Below are positions 35,124 through 42,209 of a DNA stretch of 64,000 bases, one piece after another; position 1 is the stretch's first letter; each line of letters begins with the position of its first letter. This stretch comes from AC-32 sp963716865 (GTDB lineage: Bacteria > Actinomycetota > Thermoleophilia > Gaiellales > Gaiellaceae), in assembly GCA_963716865.1 (NCBI GenBank), contig CAVQUF010000005.1, positions 124,001 through 188,000 on the forward strand, given 5' to 3'. Both the position numbers and the translations under genes were made by a program. The notes under the pieces are model-generated. The model did no database searches and was not told the origin of the DNA. It saw nothing but the letters and a program-made list of their open reading frames with translations.

Positions 35124-35887
35124 GGGAAACGAGGACAGAGTCAGGCGCCACTGTGGAGTCGGTGAAGGACTTCTGGGAGACGCATGTCAACAACGAGTAC
35201 TACACGGACGAAGAGCGAGCCTCGGAGGCCTACTTCTCGGCGATCGAACAGCGACGCTACCGCTGGCACTACCACCTCCGAGAGCTGTTCGACTCCCTCC
35301 AGGGAAGCCAGGGCCGGCTGCTCGAGGTTGGTAGCGGGATAGGAGTCGACAGCATCCAGCTCGCGCGGTGCGGCTTCGACGTGACTGCAGTCGACTTGAC
35401 CGAGAACGCGATCAGCGTGGCTCGACAGTTCGCTCAGCGGAGGGGGGTGACGATCGACTTTCGGCTCGGCAACGCCGAGCGGCTCGATTTTCCGGACGAG
35501 AGCTTCGACGCCGTCTACTCCTTCGGCGTGCTGCACCACACGCCCGACATCGAGCAGGCTGTTGCCGAGGTCCGCCGCGTCCTCCGGCCTGGCGGGACGG
35601 CGTACGTGATGCTGTACCACCGTGACTCGCTGGTGAACCTCGCGCACAAGGTGCTCCGGCTGCCGTACGAGTCGCCCCGCGACCGGAAGGACCACTGCCC
35701 GGTCGTCTACACGTTCAGTCGGCGCGGGGCGAAACGGCTGTTCGGCGAGTTCTCACAGGTCTCGGTCCGAGCCGAATACCCGTTCACCTTCGGATTCGGC
35801 CCGCTCGGCTCGCGGCTCCCCCTCTGGCTGCGGCGCGCGCTGGGCCGGGCAATCGGCTGGCATCTGATGATCACCGCGGCGCGCTGA
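35120..35887 (+). CDS. Class I SAM-dependent methyltransferase
   Basis: 255 residues from a GTG overlapping the asnB stop. LLEVGSGIGVDSIQLA is motif I, VTAVDLTENAI the acidic position, YSFGVLHHTPDIEQAV motif II and VLRPGGTAYVMLYH motif III. A C-terminal helix pair follows. It is the last gene of the plus-strand glycan run. Probably a sugar or C-methyltransferase, target unknown. Confidence 0.85.
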   Translation: MRETRTESGATVESVKDFWETHVNNEYYTDEERASEAYFSAIEQRRYRWHYHLRELFDSLQGSQGRLLEVGSGIGVDSIQLARCGFDVTAVDLTENAISVARQFAQRRGVTIDFRLGNAERLDFPDESFDAVYSFGVLHHTPDIEQAVAEVRRVLRPGGTAYVMLYHRDSLVNLAHKVLRLPYESPRDRKDHCPVVYTFSRRGAKRLFGEFSQVSVRAEYPFTFGFGPLGSRLPLWLRRALGRAIGWHLMITAAR

Positions 35888-35910
35888 CGATCACGCCGAG
35901 ATCGCAGCCC

Positions 35911-36888
35911 CTATCGAGGCAGGCTCGTGAGGCTCGAGCGCTCGACGGGTCGGGCCAGACGATGCTCGACCGACGCCGGCTCCACGTCGTTGGCGGGGGC
36001 TCCCGTGCGGACGACGAGATCGGCGAGGAGCCCGATGCTGACTACCTGGAGCGCGGCGAAGAGGATGACGAGAGTATTCGTGGCGACCCGGAAGTCCTTG
36101 TTCACGACGTCAAAGCCAAGCTTGACCAGGCCGACGATGAGGAGAGTGCCGCCCAGGGGCATGAAGAACCGCAGCGGGTTGTACGACAGGACCATGCGGA
36201 CGATCTGCGTGAGGTAGCGCGTCGTGTCCGCCCACCAGTGGAACTTGGAGTCTCCGGCGCGTGGGCTGTACTCGATCGGGATGTGCTTCACCGAATAGCC
36301 GTTGGCGAGGAACGTCATCGTCATCGTCGTCACGCACGAGAACCCGCTGGGGAGCAGATGGAGGAACTGCAGACCGACGTCGCGCCGAAAGGCGCGAAAG
36401 CCCGAGTTCAGGTCGGGTATCGGCGTATTGACGAGGTAGCTGGCAAGTCTGCGTAAGACCCACTTCGCCGCGAAGCGCGCCGCCCTCTTCGTTCCCTGTT
36501 CGGACGTCCGGGCTCCTACCACCTGGTCGAAGCCCTCGAGCTCGGCAACGAGGCGCGGAATCTCGTCGTTCGGGTACGTCATGTCTACGTCGGTCCACAC
36601 GACGGTGCGCCCGCTCGCGGCGAGCGTCCCGGCTTTCCGGGCGGCGCCCGTCCCACGGTTCTGGGCGAAGCGGATGACCCCGAGGTCCTCGTTCTCGAGG
36701 ACGAGCTCGCACGAGCCGTCCGTCGAGCCGTCGTCGACGACGATGATCTCGTACGAGTACGGAGAGGCATCGAGGCCATCCCGGATGCGTTCGATCTCCT
36801 GCAGGACGTGCCCGCTTTCGTTGTACACGGGCAGCACGACTGAGACGTCGAGCCCTTGCCCGTCCCGAGTCATGGCTCCCGGAGTCAT
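35911..36888 (-). CDS. GT2 family glycosyltransferase, dolichyl-phosphate-mannose-synthase-like with TM helices
   Basis: 325 residues. The GT-A core shows SVVLPVYNE, EIIVVDDGSTDGS, the DxD motif in WTDVDMTYP, and LNSGFRAFRR. The C-terminus has two membrane helices (FFMPLGGTLLIVGLVKLGFDVV and the segment before LLADLVVRTG). This is the DPM1/GtrB layout, so it likely makes polyprenyl-phosphate-sugar on the inner face, the donor type a GT-C enzyme such as the 23074-25335 product would use. It closes the glycan island, facing mihF across 313 bases. Confidence 0.87.
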   Translation of the reverse strand: MTPGAMTRDGQGLDVSVVLPVYNESGHVLQEIERIRDGLDASPYSYEIIVVDDGSTDGSCELVLENEDLGVIRFAQNRGTGAARKAGTLAASGRTVVWTDVDMTYPNDEIPRLVAELEGFDQVVGARTSEQGTKRAARFAAKWVLRRLASYLVNTPIPDLNSGFRAFRRDVGLQFLHLLPSGFSCVTTMTMTFLANGYSVKHIPIEYSPRAGDSKFHWWADTTRYLTQIVRMVLSYNPLRFFMPLGGTLLIVGLVKLGFDVVNKDFRVATNTLVILFAALQVVSIGLLADLVVRTGAPANDVEPASVEHRLARPVERSSLTSLPR

Positions 36889-37165
36889 GCCTACACCAGG
36901 TTACTTCGTCGCATCAAGAGAGAGTTCGCACACAGCCCCGAAGAACGATCTCTCTGCGCACGGCTGGTGAAGCGGGGCGGGTGCTCCGTGCGGCGGACGA
37001 GTGTGCCTCGAACGTCGCCCGCAGCGTTTCGATCGTGCCGCGTGTGACCTCGATGTCCGACCAGCTCGTCGACCTCGCGGCTGGAGCGTGCGAGGCCGCG
37101 ACCCTCGATCAGAAGTCGAGGGTTGCCGCCACAAAAACCCTGCATACAACGTGAAATATGTCGGG
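36889..37165. other. Intergenic stretch before mihF
   Basis: The 313 bases from 36889 to 37201 hold no gene I can assign. A stem-loop CCCTCGA/TCGAGGG (37102-37108 with 37116-37122) is present. A GC3-biased open stretch ends at a TGA at 37152-37154 but has no family resemblance and no clear start. The last 60 bases are AT-richer and contain the mihF promoter. Confidence 0.4.
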
Positions 37166-37193
37166 TTGACCGAGGCCTCCGTCTTGTTAGTAT
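37166..37193 (+). promoter_or_regulatory. Promoter of mihF, probably leaderless
   Basis: TTGACC (37166-37171), 16-base spacer, TAGTAT (37188-37193). Transcription should start about 37200, next to the GTG at 37202, so the mRNA would be leaderless. The -10 is identical to that of the SOS LysM promoter. Confidence 0.65.
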
Positions 37194-37201
37194 CCCCCGC
37201 C

Positions 37202-37534
37202 GTGGCCGCCGCCCTCAAAACTCAAGCCCAGGCGCCGCTTCGTTCTCTCGACCAAAGGATGGAAGCGCTCAAGCGAGCGAACGACATCCGCGTGCGCCGG
37301 GCGCGGCTGAAGAAAGACCTCAAGTCCGGCGACGTGCGGATCGAGGAGATCCTCGTGGATCCGCCGGAGTACGTCTCGACGGCGAAGGTGTTCGACATGC
37401 TCATGGCCGTGCCGAAATTCGGCCGTGTGAAAGCCGCCCGGTTCCTGAACCAGTGTCGGATCAGCCAATCGAAGACGGTCGGCGGTCTCTCGGATCGCCA
37501 GCGGGCGGAGCTGATTGGCCTCTTCAACCGCTGA
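37202..37534 (+). CDS. mihF: Actinobacterial integration host factor
   Basis: 110 residues from GTG. The helix-rich N-terminus (MEALKRANDIRVRRARLKKDLKSG) and the helix-two-turn-helix segment VFDMLMAVPKFGRVKAARFLN with TVGGLSDRQRAELIG match mIHF/sIHF, which bend DNA and affect nucleoid structure and replication. The order mihF-gmk-rpoZ-coaBC is typical of actinobacteria. The 3' end overlaps gmk by 20 bases. Confidence 0.93.
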   Translation: MAAALKTQAQAPLRSLDQRMEALKRANDIRVRRARLKKDLKSGDVRIEEILVDPPEYVSTAKVFDMLMAVPKFGRVKAARFLNQCRISQSKTVGGLSDRQRAELIGLFNR

Positions 37535-38111
37535 GGCGTCGCAGCAGCCGGTCTTCGTCGTTACCGGCACCTCGGGGGAGGGAAAGAGCACACTCGCAAG
37601 GCTCCTCGTGCAGCGAGTGCCGGAGCTCGAGCTCGCGATCTCGGCGACGACCCGCCCGCGCCGGCCGGGCGAGGAGGACGGCCGCGACTACTGGTTCGTC
37701 TCGGAGGAGGAATTCGACCGCCGCCTCGCGGCCGACGACTTCCTCGAGCACGTCGAGCTCCCCTGGGGCGAGGGCTACCGGTCCGGAACGCTGTGGTCGG
37801 AGCTCGACCGGATCCGCGGGCACGGCCGCGCGCCGTTGCTCGAGATCGAGACCGGCGGGGCGCTGGCGGTCCGCGACCGCGTGGACGGCGCGGTGACGAT
37901 CTTCGTCACGGCGCCGAGCAAGGAGGAGCTCGAGCGCAGGCTGCGCGAGCGGGCGACCGAGAGCGAGGGCGAGATCGACGAGCGCCTCGACGTGGCCGAG
38001 CGCCAGCTCGAGCTCGAGTCGGAGTTCGGGCACCGGATCGTCAACGACGACCTCGAGCGCGCCCTGGGCGAGCTCGAGGGGATCGTCCGCGCCGAGTTGA
38101 ACCGTAGGTAG
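37515..38111 (+). CDS. gmk: Guanylate kinase
   Basis: 198 residues from TTG. The P-loop is GTSGEGKST (residues 18-26) in place of the more common GPSGVGKST. SATTRPRRPGEEDGRDYWFVSEEEF is the GMP-binding region, and the lid and ERLDVAERQLE helix follow. It phosphorylates GMP to GDP. Start overlaps the end of mihF, so translation is probably coupled. Confidence 0.93.
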   Translation: MASSTAEASQQPVFVVTGTSGEGKSTLARLLVQRVPELELAISATTRPRRPGEEDGRDYWFVSEEEFDRRLAADDFLEHVELPWGEGYRSGTLWSELDRIRGHGRAPLLEIETGGALAVRDRVDGAVTIFVTAPSKEELERRLRERATESEGEIDERLDVAERQLELESEFGHRIVNDDLERALGELEGIVRAELNRR

Positions 38112-38122
38112 CATTCGCGCTC

Positions 38123-38353
38123 GTGATTGATCCTCGCGTTGACGAACTGCTCGAGCACGTCGATTCCCGCTACGCGCTGGTGATCGTCGCCGCCAAGCGC
38201 GCGCGGCAGATCAACAACTACCACCACCAGCTGGGAGAGGGCACCTTCGACCAGGTGCTGCCTCCGCTCGTGGAGTCGCGCTCGAAGAACTACTTGACCA
38301 TGGCCCTCGAGGAGATCCAAGAGGGCAAGATCAAGTACACGTACCCCAAGTAG
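38123..38353 (+). CDS. rpoZ: RNA polymerase omega subunit
   Basis: 76 residues from GTG. RYALVIVAAKRARQIN is the conserved omega core that clamps the beta' C-terminus; SKNYLTMALEEIQEGKIKY is the second helix. It aids RNA polymerase assembly and, in other bacteria, ppGpp response. A strong hairpin follows 24 bases after the stop. Confidence 0.93.
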   Translation: MIDPRVDELLEHVDSRYALVIVAAKRARQINNYHHQLGEGTFDQVLPPLVESRSKNYLTMALEEIQEGKIKYTYPK

Positions 38354-38377
38354 CTCGCCCGCTACCGGGAACAGAAA

Positions 38378-38399
38378 CGGCCGCCCGAGCGGGCGGCCG
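38378..38399. terminator. Bidirectional stem-loop between rpoZ and cupredoxin gene
   Basis: CGGCCGCCC (38378-38386) pairs perfectly with GGGCGGCCG (38391-38399) around a 4-base loop. It lies between two convergent genes and can serve both. No T tract follows, as is common for actinobacterial terminators. Confidence 0.6.
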
Positions 38400-38413
38400 C
38401 TCCGAGTGCTTCC

Positions 38414-38791
38414 TCAGGTCACCTTGAAGAAGCCGAACATCTCCGGCTCGTGGGCAGAGCAGTAGTACTTCCACTTGCCCTTCTTGAGCGTGACGGTCTT
38501 CGTCATGGTTCCGGTGAACGGAACCTTCGTGAGGTGCTTCTCGAACTTCCCGCCCTTCTCCTGCTCGAGCGTGAAGTCGTGCATGGACGACTTGTCCGTG
38601 ATCACGAACGTGTAGCGCCCGGCCTTGAGCTGCTTCACCTTCTTCCCGCCCTTCTTGAGCGAGATCGTGAAGCCCGGCCCGACCACGCCCTTCAGCTTGG
38701 GCGCCGACGAGCTTCGGGCGAAGGCCGTCCCCGCGAGCACGAGCGGGGGCGCGAGGCAGAGCGCGAGGATGACTGCGTACGTTCTCTTCAT
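38414..38791 (-). CDS. Secreted cupredoxin-like copper protein
   Basis: 125 residues with a signal peptide (about 1-26, hydrophobic AVILALCLAPPLVLAGTAFA). The mature part is a plastocyanin-like beta barrel with type 1 copper ligands His71 (SMHDF), Cys111, His114 and Met118 in YYCSAHEPEMFG. It would carry electrons or bind copper outside the membrane. The gene sits antisense between rpoZ and coaBC, two genes that are usually adjacent in actinobacteria, so it is an insertion into that order. Confidence 0.87.
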   Translation of the reverse strand: MKRTYAVILALCLAPPLVLAGTAFARSSSAPKLKGVVGPGFTISLKKGGKKVKQLKAGRYTFVITDKSSMHDFTLEQEKGGKFEKHLTKVPFTGTMTKTVTLKKGKWKYYCSAHEPEMFGFFKVT

Positions 38792-38863
38792 CGGTCTCCT
38801 TTCACCGTGACGGGGAGAGTACGGGCGCGGCGCCGTCGCGGTTTTGCCCGCTCGGGGCACAAT

Positions 38864-40030
38864 GTGACCGTGGCACGCGTGCTCCTCGGGGTGACCGGCG
38901 GGATTGCCGCCTACAAGGCGTGTGAGCTGACGCGGCTGCTCGTGCGCTCCGGGCACGAGGTGACCCCGCTGCTGACGCCGGAGGCCGAGCGCTTCGTGAC
39001 CGCGCACACGTTCGAGGCGCTCGCACGGCGCGAGATGCCGCGAGAGCTCTTCCCGCACCTCGTCGAGGCGGACCTGCTCGTCGTGGCGCCGCTCTCCGCC
39101 AACACGCTCGCCAAGCTCGCGCAGGGGCTCGCCGACAACGTCCTCACGCAGGCGGCTCTGGCCTTCGACGGGCCCGTGCTCGTCGCGCCGGCGATGAACC
39201 CGCGCATGTGGTCGCATCCGGCGACGCGGGCGAACGTGGAGGCGCTGCGGGGGCGAGGCGTCGAGCTGATCGGCCCCGAGGAGGGCGACACGGCGGAGGG
39301 AGAGGCCGGCGTCGGCCGGATGAGCGAGCCGGAGGCGATCTTCGAGCGCTGTCAATCGCTGCTCGAGAAGCGGGACCAGCTGCGCGGCCGCAGCGTGCTC
39401 GTCACCGCGGGAGGCACGCGGGAGCCTCTCGACGCGGTCCGCTTCCTCGGCAACCGCTCGTCCGGGCGGATGGGCGCTGCGCTCGCCGCCGAAGCTCGAC
39501 GGCGCGGGGCGGACGTGACGCTCGTCGCCTCGAACCTTTCGGTGCCGCCGCCCGTAGGTGTGGACGTGGTGCCTGCCCCGACCGCCGAGGACGTGGCCCG
39601 GGAGACGCTCGCGCGGGGAGATGCGGACGTCGTCCTGATGGCCGCTGCCGTCGCCGACTACCGGCCGGCAGAGCCCGAGGAGGGGAAGCGCCCGAAGGAC
39701 GGGGCTCCGTGGACGGTCACGTTCGAGCCGACCGCCGACGTGCTCCGAGAGCTCGGGGAGCGCCGGACGAACGGCCAGGTCCTCGTGGGGTTTGCGGCCG
39801 ACCGCGGCGAGCACGGGCTCGCACGCGCGCGCGAAAAGCTCGCCGCCAAGCAGGTCGACCTGATCGTGTTCAACGACGTCGCCCGCGACGACGTGGGCTT
39901 CGACTCCGTGGACAACGAGGTCGTGCTCGTCTCGGCCGGCGGCGAGCGCCGCGTCGAGAAGGCGCCGAAGGAGCGGATCGCGTCCGTCATCCTCGACGAG
40001 GTCGCAGAGCGGCTGGGGCAGAGGAGCTAG
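38864..40030 (+). CDS. coaBC: Bifunctional phosphopantothenoylcysteine decarboxylase / phosphopantothenate-cysteine ligase
   Basis: About 388 residues from GTG 38864 (GTG 38870 is also possible). The CoaC half begins VLLGVTGGIAAYKA, with the active-site segment APAMNPRMW; the CoaB half has VTAGGTREPLDAVRFLGNRSSG and ends with KVDLI-like AAKQVDLIVFNDV. It carries out two successive coenzyme A steps. The stop TAG overlaps the GTG of the MoxR gene by one base. Confidence 0.93.
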   Translation: MTVARVLLGVTGGIAAYKACELTRLLVRSGHEVTPLLTPEAERFVTAHTFEALARREMPRELFPHLVEADLLVVAPLSANTLAKLAQGLADNVLTQAALAFDGPVLVAPAMNPRMWSHPATRANVEALRGRGVELIGPEEGDTAEGEAGVGRMSEPEAIFERCQSLLEKRDQLRGRSVLVTAGGTREPLDAVRFLGNRSSGRMGAALAAEARRRGADVTLVASNLSVPPPVGVDVVPAPTAEDVARETLARGDADVVLMAAAVADYRPAEPEEGKRPKDGAPWTVTFEPTADVLRELGERRTNGQVLVGFAADRGEHGLARAREKLAAKQVDLIVFNDVARDDVGFDSVDNEVVLVSAGGERRVEKAPKERIASVILDEVAERLGQRS

Positions 40031-41010
40031 TGGACGAGCGCGCCGTCGACGACGAGCGGCAGCCTGCAGCGTCCCGAAGCGCGGGAACCGCAGCGATCCG
40101 GCGGATCGCGGAGAACCTGGCCCTCGTCGTGCGGGCGCCCGAGGAGACACTCCGGCTCGTCGTCCTCTGCGTCGTCGCCGAGGGCCACCTGATCATCGAG
40201 GACTTTCCGGGCGTCGGGAAGACGATGCTGGCGAAGGCGCTCGCGCGGTCGGTGGACTGCTCGTTCTCGCGGATCCAGTTCACGCCGGACCTGCTCCCGT
40301 CGGACGTGACCGGCGTGAACGTCTTCAACCAGAGGACGAACGAGTTCGAGTTCCGCCCCGGCCCGGTGTTCGCGAACTTCGTTCTCGTGGACGAGATCAA
40401 CCGCGCCTCCCCGAAGACGCAGGCCGCGCTGCTCGAGTGCATGCAGGAGAACCAGGTCACGGTGGACGGCCACACCTACGAGCTCGCGCGCCCGTTCGTG
40501 GTCATGGCGACGCAGAACCCGATCGAGTACGAGGGGACGTACCCGCTTCCCGAGGCGCAGCTCGACCGCTTCACGCTCCGGGTGGAGATCGGCTACCCGC
40601 CGCTGCCCGAGGAGGCGCGGATGCTGACCGAGCAGACGGGCGATCCGCCGCTCGAGTCGCTCCAACCGGTCGCGAGCGCCGAGGAGATACGCGGACTGAT
40701 CGCCGAGGCGGCCGCCGTCTTCGTCGAGGAGAGCGTCAACCGCTACGTCGTGGCCCTTCTCCAGCACACGCGCTCCGATGCGCGGCTCTACCTCGGGGCG
40801 AGCCCGCGGTCGGGGATCGCGTTGCTGCGCGTGGCGAAGGCGAGAGCGCTTTCCGACGGTCGCGAGTTCGTCTCGCCGGACGACGTCAAGGCCTGCGCCG
40901 TGCCCGTGCTCGGGCACCGCCTGATCCTGGCTCCCGAGGCCCGCGCCGCCGGCCTCTCGGGCGCCGAGCTCGTTCGGGAGGCGCTCGAGCACACGCCGGT
41001 CCCGGTATGA
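40030..41010 (+). CDS. MoxR family AAA+ ATPase
   Basis: 326 residues from GTG. Walker A is GVGKT (61-65) in DFPGVGKTMLAKAL, Walker B is VLVDEINRASPKTQ, and sensor 1 is VMATQNPIEYEGTYPLPEAQLDRF, all diagnostic of MoxR. The C-terminal lid has SPRSGIALLRVAKA. MoxR ATPases act as chaperones for partner proteins encoded downstream; here these are a DUF58 and a transglutaminase protein in overlapping frames. One base overlaps coaBC, so it may also be transcribed from the coaBC promoter. Confidence 0.92.
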   Translation: MDERAVDDERQPAASRSAGTAAIRRIAENLALVVRAPEETLRLVVLCVVAEGHLIIEDFPGVGKTMLAKALARSVDCSFSRIQFTPDLLPSDVTGVNVFNQRTNEFEFRPGPVFANFVLVDEINRASPKTQAALLECMQENQVTVDGHTYELARPFVVMATQNPIEYEGTYPLPEAQLDRFTLRVEIGYPPLPEEARMLTEQTGDPPLESLQPVASAEEIRGLIAEAAAVFVEESVNRYVVALLQHTRSDARLYLGASPRSGIALLRVAKARALSDGREFVSPDDVKACAVPVLGHRLILAPEARAAGLSGAELVREALEHTPVPV

Positions 41011-42209
41011 CCAGCCGGGGAAGGCTCGCGCTGGCGCTCGGCTGCGCGACCTACCTCGGCGCCTGGGCCTTCGGCTCGAAGCCGCTCTACCCGATCGCGC
41101 TCGGCCTGCTGGCCGCGGTCGTCGTGGCCCGCGTCTGGACGCGGCTCGCGAGCAGCCCCATCGAGCTCCGGCGCCGGCTGCCCGCGGTCGAGCGGTTCGA
41201 GGGCGACGACGTCAAGGTGCGGCTCGAGCTCAAGCGGAGCCGCGGCATCCTCCCGACGACCGTCATCCTGCGCGAGCGGATCGGCAAGCTCGGGGAGCGC
41301 GAGACCCCGCTGCCCATGCGGCGGGGGTCGTCGTATGTCCTGGAGAACCTTCCCCGGGGCCGCTACGTCTTCGAGGAGAGCACGGTCGTGATCGAGGACC
41401 CGCTCGGCTTCGACCGGATCGAGGAGCCGCTGCAGGCGCCGGGCGCGCTGCTGGTCTACCCACGGCTCGTGGAGCTCGAGCGGCTCTTCTCGGAGTCCGG
41501 CGCGTCGGCCCACGACGGCCGTCGGCTGCTGCTGCGGCGGCCGACCGGGTTCGACCTGCACAGCGTGCGCGACTACGAGCAGGGCGAGTCGTTGCGCAAG
41601 GTGCACTGGCGGTCGACCGCCAAGCGCGGGCAGCTGATGGTCAAGGAGCTCGAGGACTCGCCTCGCAACGAGGTGGCGGTCGTGCTCGACGTCGATCCGG
41701 CCGCGGTCGTGGGAGAGAGCTTCGAGATGCAGGTGCGCGCCGCGGGCTCGATCCTGCTGGCACACGCCCGCCGCGGTCGCCGCGCGGTGCTTCTCGTCAA
41801 CTCGCCGCGCCTGGAGCAGCGGCGGACGCGCTCGGCCGACCGCGACTGGCGGCAGGCGCTCGACCTCCTGGCGAGCGTCGAGCCGGAGCCCGGGCCGCCG
41901 CTCGCCGCGCTGCTCGTGGAGAAGGAGGGCGCGGCCGGGAGCGCGTTCGAGCTCGCCGTCGTGACCGCGTCGCTGCCGGCGACGCTCGTCGAGCGCCTGA
42001 TGAGCCTCTCGCTGAGCCATCACCGGAACGTCTCGCTCGTCCTGATCGACTCGGCCAGCTTCACGGCGCCCGGCTCGGAGACCCGCAGTGCGCACCCGGG
42101 CCTCCTGAGGCTCCAGGCCGCCGGAATCGCCGTCGCCGTGCTGCGTCAGGGCGACGACCTGGCCGCCGTGCTCGGCCCGCAGAGTGCGAGGAGGGCTGCG
42201 CTTGGTTAG
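41007..42209 (+). CDS. DUF58 domain protein with N-terminal membrane helices
   Basis: 400 residues. Two hydrophobic segments lie in the first 45 residues, followed by a beta-rich middle domain and the DUF58 signature RDYEQGESLRKVHWRSTAKRGQLMVKE with a vWA-like fold after it (EVAVVLDVDP). DUF58 proteins pair with MoxR ATPases and a transglutaminase-like membrane protein in a widely conserved set of unknown purpose, perhaps envelope protein maturation. ATG overlaps the moxR stop (ATGA). Confidence 0.88.
   Translation: MTSRGRLALALGCATYLGAWAFGSKPLYPIALGLLAAVVVARVWTRLASSPIELRRRLPAVERFEGDDVKVRLELKRSRGILPTTVILRERIGKLGERETPLPMRRGSSYVLENLPRGRYVFEESTVVIEDPLGFDRIEEPLQAPGALLVYPRLVELERLFSESGASAHDGRRLLLRRPTGFDLHSVRDYEQGESLRKVHWRSTAKRGQLMVKELEDSPRNEVAVVLDVDPAAVVGESFEMQVRAAGSILLAHARRGRRAVLLVNSPRLEQRRTRSADRDWRQALDLLASVEPEPGPPLAALLVEKEGAAGSAFELAVVTASLPATLVERLMSLSLSHHRNVSLVLIDSASFTAPGSETRSAHPGLLRLQAAGIAVAVLRQGDDLAAVLGPQSARRAALG

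Noticed and set aside
36955..37154. An open, GC3-biased stretch ending at TGA 37152-37154
   Set aside because: No clear start, no family resemblance and possible reading on either strand; it could be the remnant of a gene lost when the island entered, but nothing in it can be identified, and it does not look like the end of pyrF.
23041..37201. Prophage, transposon or integrative element as source of the glycan island
   Set aside because: No transposase, integrase, attachment-site repeat or tRNA target is visible at either border.
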